Part shown: piece after piece, positions 42,113 through 50,453 of the stretch
How positions within the stretch are numbered: position 1 is the first letter of the stretch
Layout of the letters: every line of letters begins with the position of its first letter
From: Nostoc sp. FACHB-110
GTDB lineage: Bacteria; Cyanobacteriota; Cyanobacteriia; Cyanobacteriales; Nostocaceae
Direction of reading: 5' to 3'
NCBI RefSeq assembly: GCF_014697425.1
Contig: NZ_JACJRU010000009.1
Location: forward strand, 1 to 64,000
DNA: 64,000 nt
Position numbers and translations under genes: made by a program
The notes under the pieces: model-generated
What the model was told of the DNA's origin: nothing
Database searches by the model: none
What the model saw: the letters and a program-made list of their open reading frames with translations, nothing else

Positions 42113-43612
42113 TTAAAAAGTTGGGCTAGGGTCAAGGGTGTTCCCTTGGGTTGGAATGTTTGCATCGGCTAATACCTGGTCGTGCTGTTGTTGGGTTGCT
42201 GCTACTTCCTCGTCGATGTCGAATTGGCGTGGCAAAACCTTACCTCGCTGTAGAAGTAGCAGCAGTGTGCGTTGGCTGATAAATCCACCTGTGGCAAGGC
42301 TTTCAAGCTTGTCTACTTGCTCAGGAGTCATTGGCATTGAGAGTAAGTCTTCATCCATTGCAATGCTTCCGCCTTCCGCTTCCCCGGTGTAGGCAACCCA
42401 GAAGTCAAATATCTGTTGCATCGCTGATTCTTTGCGACGGGACACGCCTTTGAGATTGGCGCTGGTTTTGGTGGAGTCCAGAACAACTTCAGTAGCAGTT
42501 TTTTGATGATCGCCACTGGTCAAAAAGTCCAGCGTCATTCTGTCCATCGCCGCTTCAAGGTCTTTCAAGTCTTCTTTTGAAGCTGCGATCGCACTTCCTG
42601 AAGGCTCGGCAAAAAAGAAGTCGCCATTAACTGGAACATCTAAAACTGTATTCGGGCCAATTATCATCGGCGGCTTGGGGTCATTTGCTGTTGTGATGTA
42701 TCCCTTCCGCACAGGTACAGGTAAATTACACTTTCTCAATACCTCATTAAGTTGGCTACGCTTTTGGTAGTGTTCGATATTGAGCTTGGCCAAGTTGTAG
42801 AAAGGTGCTTTGGCTGCAAATAGTTGGCTTTCAGTGACCGAGTAGTAAACCAGTGGGATTGAGTTTAAGCTGGTTGTCCCTTGCTCAACCAAAATTACCT
42901 GCGCCTCGCCTGTCTTCCCTTCAATAATCTGAAAAACAAAATACTCGCCTGGGCGTAACACTCGGTAATATATCGCCTCTTTCTCTCCAAAATCACCATC
43001 AGGTTCAAGGCGAATTTCTCTAATGGTGACTTGCACTAGTACAGATTTACCATTTACCTTAATTGTTCGCCAGTTGAGGATATCGCGGCGGTCAATCAAA
43101 ACGAGGTATGGGCGGCGTAAGCTTGCCAACAAATCTGCTTGGGAAGCAATGTTTGGATCTTCAGGCGGGAATTCAACCATAATCCCGCACCAACCATCTC
43201 TCAGGCAGTATTGGTCAGCTTCGTGGAAAAATGTCCAGATGTCATTGCCGCATTGGTCGATATTGTCTTGGCTGTCAACTATCGATTGGGCAACGTCATC
43301 ATTTAAGCTAAAAACGCTTAAAAGCCCTGCGTAGTCTTTAATTGCAGGTTCAAAGCGATTGTCAAAAGTTGTGCGGCGGATGCGATCGCTCCAAGCTTGG
43401 GGCGGTTCTTTCGCTTCTCGCGGTAAATAAGCTTTTTCTCTGCCCTTCAAGCCATTCCAGCAGTCGGACAGCAACTGCAATTCTTCCAAGTATGCAGCAG
43501 CAGCGATGCTCAAGGTTGAAGGTAGGCTGGAATTGGGGGAAGGCAAGCAACGTAAGGGGTAAGGTACGTAGCCAAAATTCCCGAAAGGCAAAGACAGGAC
43601 TTGCACCTGCAT
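42113..43612 (-). CDS. Portal protein (DUF4055-like)
   Basis: 499 residues as an open frame. The portal region includes WNGLKGREKAYLPREAKEPP, FEPAIKDYAGLLSVF, YLVLIDRRDILNWRTIKVNG, PFYNLAKLNIEHYQKRSQLN and TATEVVLDSTKTSANLKGVS. This matches DUF4055 phage portals, which form the DNA entry ring at one capsid vertex. The first nine residues (MQVQVLSLP) are translated from a tRNA-like sequence, so the true start is probably downstream, for example a TTG before SIAAAAYLEE (near 43514). It is leftward and first in the head-neck gene order. Confidence 0.8.
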   Translation of the reverse strand: MQVQVLSLPFGNFGYVPYPLRCLPSPNSSLPSTLSIAAAAYLEELQLLSDCWNGLKGREKAYLPREAKEPPQAWSDRIRRTTFDNRFEPAIKDYAGLLSVFSLNDDVAQSIVDSQDNIDQCGNDIWTFFHEADQYCLRDGWCGIMVEFPPEDPNIASQADLLASLRRPYLVLIDRRDILNWRTIKVNGKSVLVQVTIREIRLEPDGDFGEKEAIYYRVLRPGEYFVFQIIEGKTGEAQVILVEQGTTSLNSIPLVYYSVTESQLFAAKAPFYNLAKLNIEHYQKRSQLNEVLRKCNLPVPVRKGYITTANDPKPPMIIGPNTVLDVPVNGDFFFAEPSGSAIAASKEDLKDLEAAMDRMTLDFLTSGDHQKTATEVVLDSTKTSANLKGVSRRKESAMQQIFDFWVAYTGEAEGGSIAMDEDLLSMPMTPEQVDKLESLATGGFISQRTLLLLLQRGKVLPRQFDIDEEVAATQQQHDQVLADANIPTQGNTLDPSPTF

Positions 43613-43682
43613 TTCCTACTGTCCGGATAGTGTAGGAGCGATTGCGTGCGGTAAACCACGTTCGCGCAATTACTATTTCTGC
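43586..43682 (-). tRNA. tRNA-like sequence or decayed tRNA gene
   Basis: On the minus strand GCAGG-TGCAAGT-CCTGT forms a T-arm followed by CTTTGCC, which could pair with GGCAGAA 90 bases upstream as an acceptor stem. CCTAC / GTAGG could be an anticodon-type stem, but its loop is 12 bases instead of seven and the D arm is replaced by a long TTGCG / CGCAA hairpin. It is therefore not a normal tRNA. The 3' end translates as MQVQVLSLP, a signature of reading through a tRNA end. It could be a phage tRNA relic or a tRNA-like RNA. Confidence 0.35.
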
Positions 43683-43876
43683 CACTTTGCCAAAAGCGAT
43701 CGCACTATTCAAAACCATTTCGTAAGTGAATGCGATCGCTATCACCCGTTTATTCGCTATTCTCGGCTCCAGTATGCTAACGGGAAACATCAACCGTCTG
43801 CCAAGGCATATAAGATGCCAGCTTGCTTGGCTCTTAGGGCTTACACATATCGCCTAAGCTACTTCGCATCTATATA

Positions 43877-44761
43877 TTACTGCTCGTTCGCCGTTGCTGT
43901 CATAGCCTCTAGATGGGCTTTAGCCCCATCAATCAGCCTAGCCTCAACCTCTTCCATATTTGGCTTAGTGGCGAATTTTTTGTATGCTGCCAAAATTTTC
44001 TTTCTCAAAGCAGTTCCAAATTCGCTTGTCCCTTCAATGAATGCGGAAACCGCGTCAACTTCAGTAGTGTCATCGAGCTTCACTTTACCGAAAAAGCTCT
44101 TCAAGGTCTGCTCAATTCCCTTCTGGGTGAGGTTGGGCGAGCCTGCGCTCTTTCCAGACTTGACTTTGACAATATCGTCGGCAACCAGTTCAGAGGTCAG
44201 AACTTTTGGCGTTGCTTTGCGTGTTCTAGTTTCCGACTTTTGAGCTTGTCCTTCTGCCTCCTGTACTGTTGAACCACTGCCCTCTGCCTTCAAAGATTTA
44301 GCCCAGTCAGAAAGAACAGTATCAAATATTACTTCTTCGATTGCTTCGCTTCCGTCTAACTGGGGGTAAATGGGCGATCTTGATTTAGCAAGCAAAAGCT
44401 TAACTTCTTGGGTGGTTGAGTGGGTTGCTTTTGCCAGAATCTCTAAGTTAAACAATCTATTTTCGTTGCTTGTGGTGCTGTTTTCAACTCTATCCGCAAC
44501 TGCAATCATATTTGCTTCTCCAACTGCATCCTCACCACATTCTAAACAAAAATCAAAACCAAGAACTGATTTCAATCTAGTAGCAATTATTTGTCCAGAG
44601 TTAAGCATCAACGTGGTTGTGAGTAGATCGCGGCAATGAATTATCAAGCAGGGATTTCCATTGATAACTGCTACGTAAGCAGTAGTGTTTGCAATTTGTT
44701 CTGCAAATTCTGGAAAATCTCGGAATAGCAAGGATAATAGGAACGCATTGTTAATTTTCAT
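43877..44761 (-). CDS. Hypothetical phage protein upstream of portal
   Basis: 294 residues, family not recognised. The N-terminus has MKINNAFLLSLLFRDFPEFA and a strand-rich part with LIIHCRDLLTTTLMLNSGQI. The middle linker (about 160-200) is rich in E, A, G, K and S, and the C-terminus (LIDGAKAHLEAMTATANEQ) is helical. It does not look like a capsid protein. Position ahead of the portal and next to HU suggests a regulatory or early role. The 264-bp gap to the portal gene holds the tRNA-like sequence. Confidence 0.45.
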   Translation of the reverse strand: MKINNAFLLSLLFRDFPEFAEQIANTTAYVAVINGNPCLIIHCRDLLTTTLMLNSGQIIATRLKSVLGFDFCLECGEDAVGEANMIAVADRVENSTTSNENRLFNLEILAKATHSTTQEVKLLLAKSRSPIYPQLDGSEAIEEVIFDTVLSDWAKSLKAEGSGSTVQEAEGQAQKSETRTRKATPKVLTSELVADDIVKVKSGKSAGSPNLTQKGIEQTLKSFFGKVKLDDTTEVDAVSAFIEGTSEFGTALRKKILAAYKKFATKPNMEEVEARLIDGAKAHLEAMTATANEQ

Positions 44762-44762
44762 A

Positions 44763-44797
44763 GCACTCTGGCTGACTACTGGCTCCAGTTAGAGTGC
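44763..44797. promoter_or_regulatory. Inverted repeat between divergent genes
   Basis: GCACTCT (44763-44769) and AGAGTGC (44791-44797) are separated by 21 bases containing CTGGCTGACTACTGGCTCCAG. This 82-bp region lies between the leftward gene starting at 44761 and hupB-like gene at 44844 and may hold promoters for both. Confidence 0.4.
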
Positions 44798-44843
44798 CTT
44801 TGTTTACAATATGCTCGTAAATGACTACAACCGAGACACAGCA

Positions 44844-45137
44844 ATGAATAAAGGTGAATTAGTTGATGCAGTAGCAGACAAGGCTGGCATTACCAAAAAG
44901 CAAGCCGATGCAGTATTAACAGCTGCAACAGAAGCAATCATTGAAGCGGTTTCTAAGGGCGATAAAGTGACGCTGGTGGGGTTTGGTACTTTTGAAAGGC
45001 GCGACAGAAAGGCCCGCGAAGGGCGTAACCCCAAAACCAATGAGAAAATGGAAATTCCAGCAACTAGAGTACCTGCCTTCTCTGCTGGTAAACTTTTCAA
45101 GGAAAAAGTTGTAGGCGAGAAAGTGACGACAGTATAA
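44844..45137 (+). CDS. hup: HU-family DNA-binding protein
   Basis: 97 residues starting MNKGELVDAVADKAGITKKQ. It has the complete HU/IHF pattern: helices 1-2, the VGFGTFERRDRKAREGRNPK arm region with a proline in the beta arm, and ETATRVPAFSAGKLFKEKV-like C-terminus (IPATRVPAFSAGKLFKEKV). HU bends DNA and often assists site-specific recombination, so its place just before the integrase is sensible. ATG 44844 starts the conserved domain; an upstream start at 44811 adds non-conserved residues. Confidence 0.93.
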   Translation: MNKGELVDAVADKAGITKKQADAVLTAATEAIIEAVSKGDKVTLVGFGTFERRDRKAREGRNPKTNEKMEIPATRVPAFSAGKLFKEKVVGEKVTTV

Positions 45138-45195
45138 AACAGCAAAACAATTCTTTTGTTATGGAACTCTAAAAGCACCAATTCTCAAGGCTTTC

Positions 45196-46035
45196 ATGAG
45201 TTCCCTGTCCCGCGTCTCTACTGACCAAAAATTAATAGAAATGTGGCTGCACGGAAGGCCCCTTTCTACTCAAAAAGAATATCGGCGTGATGTGCAAGTT
45301 TTTTTAGGATTTGTGGACAAAGACCTACAAGAGTGTAAGTTGGAAGACTTGCAGGGCTACTCTAGCTATCTGGATGAGCAGGGCATCAAACCCACCACCA
45401 AAAAGCGCAAGCTCAACTCCCTCAAGTCGCTATTCACCTTTGCCACCAAATTAAATTACATCCGCTTCAATGTCGCCGCGGCCTTGAGGATGCCCAAGGG
45501 CGATACATCCCTAGCTGGCAGGATTCTCAAACAATCCGAGGTGTTGAGGCTAATTAGTCACCCTCAATTATCCGTGCGCGATCGCTCTTTCCTCAAGCTA
45601 ACTTACGCCACAGGAGCGCGGGTGAGTGAAGTTTGTCGGCTGAAGTGGGAAGATTTTCAAGAGCGTGATTCAGGTGAGGTGCAAGTCACGCTGTTGGGTA
45701 AGGGCGAAAAGTTGCGGACTGTGCTAGTTCCTGTCAGTGTATGGATAGAAATGCAGCAGCTTCGAGGTAGTGAATATGTATTTATTGGTGCTACGAAAAA
45801 CCCTATTGATAGGGTGATGGCACACCACATAATTAAGAATGCAGCCGCTTTAAGTGGGATAACTTCAAAAGTTTCTATGCACTGGCTAAGGCATTGTAAT
45901 GCGTCTCATGCTCTTGCTAGGGGCGCATCATTGGCACTGGTACGTGATTCGCTTGGCCACTCCAGCGTTGCCATTAGCGACCCATATCTTCATGCCAACC
46001 CCAGCGATTCTACTTCTAACTATTTGGGCTTGTAA
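45196..46035 (+). CDS. int: Tyrosine recombinase / phage integrase
   Basis: 279 residues. The SAM-like core-binding domain (10-100) has the STQKEYRRDVQVFLGFV motif. The catalytic domain has all expected residues: Arg142 (ATGARVSEV), Lys169 (LGKGEK), His229 and Arg232 (HWLRH), His255 (LGHSS) and the nucleophile Tyr264 (DPYLHA). It would integrate or excise the element, probably at the tRNA-Thr site at 30715-30762. It lies 15 kb inside the element rather than next to the end, which is unusual. HU precedes it. Confidence 0.9.
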   Translation: MSSLSRVSTDQKLIEMWLHGRPLSTQKEYRRDVQVFLGFVDKDLQECKLEDLQGYSSYLDEQGIKPTTKKRKLNSLKSLFTFATKLNYIRFNVAAALRMPKGDTSLAGRILKQSEVLRLISHPQLSVRDRSFLKLTYATGARVSEVCRLKWEDFQERDSGEVQVTLLGKGEKLRTVLVPVSVWIEMQQLRGSEYVFIGATKNPIDRVMAHHIIKNAAALSGITSKVSMHWLRHCNASHALARGASLALVRDSLGHSSVAISDPYLHANPSDSTSNYLGL

Positions 46036-46044
46036 ATAATGCAA

Positions 46045-46069
46045 ATCCCGGCACTCTAGTTGCCGGGAT
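46045..46069. terminator. Hairpin terminator between convergent genes
   Basis: A perfect 9-bp stem ATCCCGGCA / TGCCGGGAT with a seven-base loop. It lies ten bases after the integrase stop and before the stop of the convergent small membrane gene, so it may serve both directions, although T tracts are weak. Confidence 0.7.
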
Positions 46070-46094
46070 ATTAAAACAGGAAAACTTGGTCTAT

Positions 46095-46274
46095 CTATGA
46101 GGCTTTGGTATCAGAGGCTGGACGCTGCACCAAGTAACCTAAAACTGCGGTAGCAATTCCGCCAATTGTCCCCGCAGTCTGCGGATTGATGACGTGGAAA
46201 TTGCCAAGTAGAGTAGCCCCACCGGCGACAATGCCAAGAATTGTGCTTACCGTATCTAAAGTTCTTTGAGACAT
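46095..46274 (-). CDS. Small two-helix membrane protein (holin-like)
   Basis: 59 residues: MSQRTLDTVSTILGIVAGGA, TLLGNFHVIN, then QTAGTIGGIATAVLGYLVQR and a polar tail. Two hydrophobic helices joined by a short loop, with a charged C-terminus, resemble small phage holins or membrane proteins. It is similar in style to the helix pair at 49502-49768. It follows the leftward zinc-ribbon gene. Confidence 0.55.
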   Translation of the reverse strand: MSQRTLDTVSTILGIVAGGATLLGNFHVINPQTAGTIGGIATAVLGYLVQRPASDTKAS

Positions 46275-46314
46275 GATTCTATTCCTAGGGGAATCGTACG
46301 ATGCTTGAATTCCC

Positions 46315-46557
46315 CTAGTCTGTCCACTTGAAAAAGTGCCTCTCTACATCAGAACTCATAATCACTTTCACTACTTTCTGGGAGGCTTCTATTGTCTCTT
46401 CATCCTCCCAAACCCTGGCTGATTCCCAATGCCATCGTAAAGGGAAATTGCCGTCTACCTTGCAATATTCGCAAAACATCACTCTGCCTTTGTTGGGGCT
46501 TTCGTAGGCAACTAGGGAAGGACGGTTACAGCGAGGGCAATTGATATCATTGCTCAT
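46315..46557 (-). CDS. Small zinc-ribbon protein
   Basis: 80 residues. Two CxxC pairs (CPRCNRPSLVAYESPNKGRV then CEYCK) form a likely zinc ribbon, followed by a Trp-rich helical tail (RWHWESARVWEDEETIEASQ). No family function is clear. It overlaps the upstream gene (46547-47326) by 11 bases. Confidence 0.6.
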   Translation of the reverse strand: MSNDINCPRCNRPSLVAYESPNKGRVMFCEYCKVDGNFPLRWHWESARVWEDEETIEASQKVVKVIMSSDVERHFFKWTD

Positions 46558-47326
46558 TTTTGAATAATTCTGATAATAAACTTTTGGCTTCCCTGCAACG
46601 ATAAACCAGATGTTCTAGGGTGCTTTCAATTATGCTTGGTAATTGGTTGAGCATTCTTCCTTCTTGCATCCATTGTTGGTATGTTTTCAGGGAGTCAAGC
46701 TCATGCTCCAAAGATTTTAAAGCTCTTGTCAATTCTTGAACTTTATTGGCTTGTAGCCTTCTTTCCCACTTATCCAACCAAGGGCGAGGTAAAGTATCTG
46801 GGTTGCGTCCAAGTATGTAAACCTGCTCTAAAAAATCTATCTTGTCTTCCCAGTTACCTTTTAATGTCCAGCCTTGGTGCTTCTTGGAAAATTTTTCATA
46901 AATAATTAATTGAATCTTGTATAGGCTCCATAGCTTTTGTCTGTGGCTTCTGTCATAGTCAACAAGGTGTCCACATCCTGAGATTCTCCTAGTCAAGCAA
47001 TCTGAGGATATGGGTGAGCGACAATTGGTTAAATATTCGCAGATATCGCGCCACAGCCTTATATCTTCGTAGCTCAAAGGCGCATCCCACTTGTCAATAA
47101 TCTTTTCACAAAATTTCAGCCCATCATCCACATCCAAGCAGTCGTCTGGTAGAGTTTCATAGGCAATGCGATCGCCTTTTTCGTCATAGATCACATAAGC
47201 CCAATACATATTGTGCTGATGATTGCTGCCACCACCTGCATAAATGCAAATCTGACGATTTTGATATGGAGAGCAGCAGCAAAAATTACGGGCTTCTTCA
47301 ATTCGTTCGGGTGGAAAATTACTCAT
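46547..47326 (-). CDS. Hypothetical protein
   Basis: 259 residues, family not recognised. The N-terminal half has CCCSPYQNRQICIYAGGGSN, YWAYVIYDEKGDRIAYETLP and LRRI-like cysteine-bearing segments; the C-terminal half is helical with a coiled stretch (VQELTRALKSLEHELDSLKT). It contains palindrome site 5 inside its coding sequence. Divergent from the small terminase gene, so 47327-47425 should hold both promoters. Confidence 0.45.
   Translation of the reverse strand: MSNFPPERIEEARNFCCCSPYQNRQICIYAGGGSNHQHNMYWAYVIYDEKGDRIAYETLPDDCLDVDDGLKFCEKIIDKWDAPLSYEDIRLWRDICEYLTNCRSPISSDCLTRRISGCGHLVDYDRSHRQKLWSLYKIQLIIYEKFSKKHQGWTLKGNWEDKIDFLEQVYILGRNPDTLPRPWLDKWERRLQANKVQELTRALKSLEHELDSLKTYQQWMQEGRMLNQLPSIIESTLEHLVYRCREAKSLLSELFKNEQ
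46887..46900. promoter_or_regulatory. Palindrome site 5
   Basis: TGGAAAATTTTTCA, one mismatch, inside the coding sequence of the hypothetical gene 46547-47326, with the same TAA-side flank (CATAAA) as several other sites. Confidence 0.55.
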
Positions 47327-47425
47327 ATTAAAAACTTAGACAAATCAGACAAAATGCTGCAAGCTTTACCAGATGGGAAATCTGCACATGAGCGCAGTAA
47401 AAATAATTTCAATATTGTCCAAATA

Positions 47426-47917
47426 ATGTCCAGGAAAAAAGATGGCGACAAAATGAAGCTTGCTGAGGCTAAGTATATTACTGGGGAGCCACCAGAAGAA
47501 ATAGCCGAATTTCTTGGGGTGTCTCGTCGCACAGTTGATCGCTGGGCAAAAGATGGCAGCTGGGATTTATACCGCCAAAACAATAAACAAGCTAATGTCA
47601 TTCCACTCCAACCCAAACCCAAGGAAAAGCTTGGCGGGACAAAGCTGCGTGAAGCTGTTAGAAGACGCGACACAACTGATGGACTAGATGATATTGATGT
47701 GATTGAAGCTGCGATCGCTGATATCCACTCCAGCCTGCCAGGTTCGGAATTGGGCAAAGGCTCTATGGCGACGGCGCTTGTCAAGCTCATCGAACTCAAA
47801 AGGAAGCTAAAACCTGAGACTGTAGCTGATTTAGTTGAACGGGCGATCGAACTTGAGATTGGCCCTGAAGAATTTTTAACTGAGCTTAGAAATGCGTGGC
47901 AACAAAGACGAGCGTAA
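47426..47917 (+). CDS. Terminase small subunit (probable)
   Basis: About 163 residues from ATG 47426; starts at 47354 or 47453 are also possible. An HTH is present at the N-terminus: KLAEAKYITGEPPEEIAEFL then GVSRRTVDRWAKDGSW. The C-terminal half is helical with ALVKLIELKRKLKPETVADL. Such proteins bind the packaging site and activate the large subunit. The 22-base overlap with the large terminase gene supports the call. Confidence 0.75.
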   Translation: MSRKKDGDKMKLAEAKYITGEPPEEIAEFLGVSRRTVDRWAKDGSWDLYRQNNKQANVIPLQPKPKEKLGGTKLREAVRRRDTTDGLDDIDVIEAAIADIHSSLPGSELGKGSMATALVKLIELKRKLKPETVADLVERAIELEIGPEEFLTELRNAWQQRRA

Positions 47918-49332
47918 GGAAGCAGTGGCAAGCAGCCGTTCTTGATTTGCCGGAGCCTGAGACGGAAGTTAAGCCAGTCCTCAGTTTTCGTGAATTTGTT
48001 GATAAGGTCTATCCAAAGTACAAATGGTATCGCCATTGCATAGTTCTTGCTGATGTTCTCCAGCGTGTAGCAGATGGAGAACTCAAGCGGGTGATGGTAT
48101 TCATGCCTCCTCGCCACGGCAAGTCTCAGCTAACAACTAAATTATTTACTGCTTATTACCTCTACCGCTATCCCGAACAGTGGGTTGGCATTAATAGCTA
48201 TGCAGCAGAGTTAAGTTACACATTCAGTAGAGCTTCGCGGGATGCCTACAGACAGAATGACGGCAAGTTGCGAGAAGATGCACAAGCTGTCAAAAACTGG
48301 GAAACTCCAGAAGGTGGCGGATTGTGGGCTGCTGGTGTTGGTGGCCCTATCACCGGTAAAGGTTTTCATTTGGGGTTGATTGATGACCCACTTAAAAACC
48401 AAGAGGAAGCCTTCAGTGAAACCATTCGCAAGAAGCAGCAGGAATGGTATGAATCTACTTTCTATACTCGCGCTGAACCCGATGCAGCGATCGTTGTTAT
48501 TCAAACTCGCTGGCATGAATTGGATGTATCTGGCTGGCTGCTGTCCCAAGAAGGACAAGATGAAGAATCAGAATGTTGGCACATTGTCAATTTAGAGGCA
48601 ATCAAAGAAGAAAAGCCGCCAAAAGTTCCTTCAACTTGCACTCTTGAGCCGGACTGGAGGCAACCAGGTGAGGCACTATGTCCAGAACGTTACCCACTTA
48701 AGCGACTCTTGCGAATCTGCAAGCGCATTGGCGCATTTTTCTGGAACGCGCTTTTTCAGCAGCATCCCGCACCACTGGAAGGCAACCACTTTAAGCGCTC
48801 ATGGTGGAAGTATTACAAGGTTGCGCCCTCTGACTTTGACTTAATTATTCAATCCTGGGATTGCACCTTCAAAGAAACCAAGAAATCAGACTTCGTGGTT
48901 GGGCAAGTCTGGGGTAAGCGTGGCTCTCAATTCTACTTGCTCGACCAAGTGCGGGACAGAATGGATATCAACGCGACCATCGCCGCAATTCGCGCACTTT
49001 CCATTAAATGGCCTCAAGCAAGTGCCAAATTAGTTGAAGACAAAGCCAACGGGCCAGCAGTAATTAGCTTGCTAGAGCGTGAAATTCCTGGACTCATCGC
49101 CATTGAACCAGAGGGTGGGAAGTTGGTCAGAGCAGTTGCGATCGCTCCTTATGTTGAAGCTGGTAATGTGTTTCTGCCTGAGAATGCGCCTTGGGTTGGC
49201 GATTATGTGACCGAGTTCAGTACCTTCCCCAATGGGGCGAATGATGACCAAGTAGATGGCACAAGTCAGGGTATTAACTGGTTGCAATCTCGCTTGGGAG
49301 TTTGGGGCGAAGATACTGCGGTGTGGGGATAG
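47896..49332 (+). CDS. terL: Terminase large subunit
   Basis: 478 residues, GTG start coupled to the small subunit gene. Motor domain: Walker A VMVFMPPRHGKSQLTTKLFT (near 70-90) and HLGLIDDPLKNQEEAFSETI with Walker B-like LGLIDDP. The C-terminal RNase-H-like nuclease shows LIIQSWDCTFKETKKSDFVV, a QVWGKRGSQFYLLDQVRD strand and NDDQVDGTSQGINWL with the terminal acidic residues. It packages phage DNA through the portal. It is rightward, while the portal is leftward 4 kb away. Confidence 0.93.
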   Translation: MATKTSVRKQWQAAVLDLPEPETEVKPVLSFREFVDKVYPKYKWYRHCIVLADVLQRVADGELKRVMVFMPPRHGKSQLTTKLFTAYYLYRYPEQWVGINSYAAELSYTFSRASRDAYRQNDGKLREDAQAVKNWETPEGGGLWAAGVGGPITGKGFHLGLIDDPLKNQEEAFSETIRKKQQEWYESTFYTRAEPDAAIVVIQTRWHELDVSGWLLSQEGQDEESECWHIVNLEAIKEEKPPKVPSTCTLEPDWRQPGEALCPERYPLKRLLRICKRIGAFFWNALFQQHPAPLEGNHFKRSWWKYYKVAPSDFDLIIQSWDCTFKETKKSDFVVGQVWGKRGSQFYLLDQVRDRMDINATIAAIRALSIKWPQASAKLVEDKANGPAVISLLEREIPGLIAIEPEGGKLVRAVAIAPYVEAGNVFLPENAPWVGDYVTEFSTFPNGANDDQVDGTSQGINWLQSRLGVWGEDTAVWG

Positions 49333-49336
49333 GTTA

Positions 49337-49350
49337 TGAAAAGTTTTTCA
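49337..49350. promoter_or_regulatory. Palindrome site 6
   Basis: TGAAAAGTTTTTCA, one mismatch and identical to site 1. It lies four bases after the terminase stop codon. Confidence 0.75.
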
Positions 49351-49446
49351 GGAAGCTTGAGCGCGGTTACTTTTACCTCCGCGCAAAGTCACTGTGGGCT
49401 TTTTAATAAGCGTCCAAAATGTCACAGCAAAAAATGACTAGATTTA

Positions 49447-49479
49447 TTCTACAACACACACTCTCAGGGCATTGTAGAA
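49447..49479 (+). terminator. Weak hairpin
   Basis: Stem TTCTACAA / TTGTAGAA with a 17-base loop, followed by AAGC. It lies in the 169-bp gap between the terminase and the next gene. It may be a weak terminator or only a chance structure. Confidence 0.3.
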
Positions 49480-49501
49480 AAGCAGCCATCAAGCATTGAA
49501 A

Positions 49502-49768
49502 ATGACCTCCCCGCCACCTGATTCCAAAATAGGCAAGGGATATTCTTATCTATTCGCCGCAATCCTAACTATATTAATAGCCTCGCAGACAATCAGTATT
49601 GAATTCAAAACTGATAAAAGTGGCGACTATCACTTCAGCGTTGCCAGCAAAGATTTAAATGTGCAGTTGTTCACTGCGGGGGTGGGGATAATTGCCACGA
49701 TTTTGGGACTGCCCACAGATGCGATCGCTATTGCTATTGGTAGCTTTTTAAGTAGGGAGCGCAAATAA
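49502..49768 (+). CDS. Small membrane protein (holin-like)
   Basis: 88 residues from ATG 49502. A helix (GYSYLFAAILTILIASQTIS) and a second hydrophobic region (LFTAGVGIIATILGLPTDAI then AIAIGSFLSRE) flank a polar loop with beta character. Similar in style to the 59-residue protein at 46095. A holin role is possible from size and topology only. Its stop overlaps the ATG of the next frame (TAATG). Confidence 0.5.
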   Translation: MTSPPPDSKIGKGYSYLFAAILTILIASQTISIEFKTDKSGDYHFSVASKDLNVQLFTAGVGIIATILGLPTDAIAIAIGSFLSRERK

Positions 49769-49769
49769 T

Positions 49770-50360
49770 GTGGGATGGTTGGAACAACTACAACGCTGGA
49801 TTAGGCGATTATTCCAGCCAAAACGCAAACGACGCGCTGCACCAACAATTCTCAAGCGATGGTATGGACAAAACTGCGCCGTGTTGCGACTTGAACGGAA
49901 TACCCCAGGCGGCATCGCAACCTATAGAATCACTTCAATTCATGGGGTGTGCGATTATCTCATCACCTTGGATTACCTGCCCGACTTACACGGCGAAGTG
50001 GTTGGGGAATACGACGGAACCCCTATCAAACTTGGATCGCTGGACTATAAAAATTATCCTGCATCTCATCGCTTTGCAGTTTTTCGCTTGGGTAGGGATG
50101 GCAGTAGTCACCCTATTGGCATATGGGATGTGGATTTACAGGGATACGGCAAAAGCTACGCCCTCAGTGAACTCGCACCATCCCGCGCCGTTGCTGGAGT
50201 TGCCCTTCGATGCCTGCAAATTATCAACAGCGATAAAACCCCATCTTTAAGCTGGCAATCTCAGATGGATCGCATGGATTGGTTAGGGCTGTTGAGCGAT
50301 CGCATTCGCCAAGAACTCTCAAACCCCAATCACAATCTCAGGGCGATAACTCTTCATTAA
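49770..50360 (+). CDS. Hypothetical phage protein
   Basis: 196 residues from GTG 49770, family not recognised. It starts GMWLEQ-like (MGWLEQLQRWIRRLFQPKRK), with a basic N-terminus, then a soluble domain: GVCDYLITLDYLPDLHGEVV, YKNYPASHRFAVFRLGRDGS and SHPIGIWDVDLQGYGKSY. It directly follows the holin-like gene, so it may be part of a lysis or lysogeny unit, but no lytic motif is seen. An alternative ATG frame two bases upstream (49768-50250) overlaps it. Confidence 0.5.
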   Translation: MGWLEQLQRWIRRLFQPKRKRRAAPTILKRWYGQNCAVLRLERNTPGGIATYRITSIHGVCDYLITLDYLPDLHGEVVGEYDGTPIKLGSLDYKNYPASHRFAVFRLGRDGSSHPIGIWDVDLQGYGKSYALSELAPSRAVAGVALRCLQIINSDKTPSLSWQSQMDRMDWLGLLSDRIRQELSNPNHNLRAITLH

Positions 50361-50453
50361 AAAACTATTAATTTTTCCGCAAGTATCCCATTACAATTTG
50401 CTCTCTTCTATGACTAATTTTGATTGATAGTCTAGGGCTTGGATGATGTCAAA

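Noticed and set aside
43362..43793. Long minus-strand frame overlapping the portal start
   Set aside because: It overlaps the portal gene in another frame and reads across the tRNA-like sequence; no family features.
49768..50250. Alternative ATG frame of 160 residues overlapping the gene at 49770
   Set aside because: It overlaps the 196-residue frame almost entirely. The latter has more even composition, a coupled GTG start and a longer run. The alternative frame's one hydrophobic stretch could be chance; dual coding cannot be excluded.
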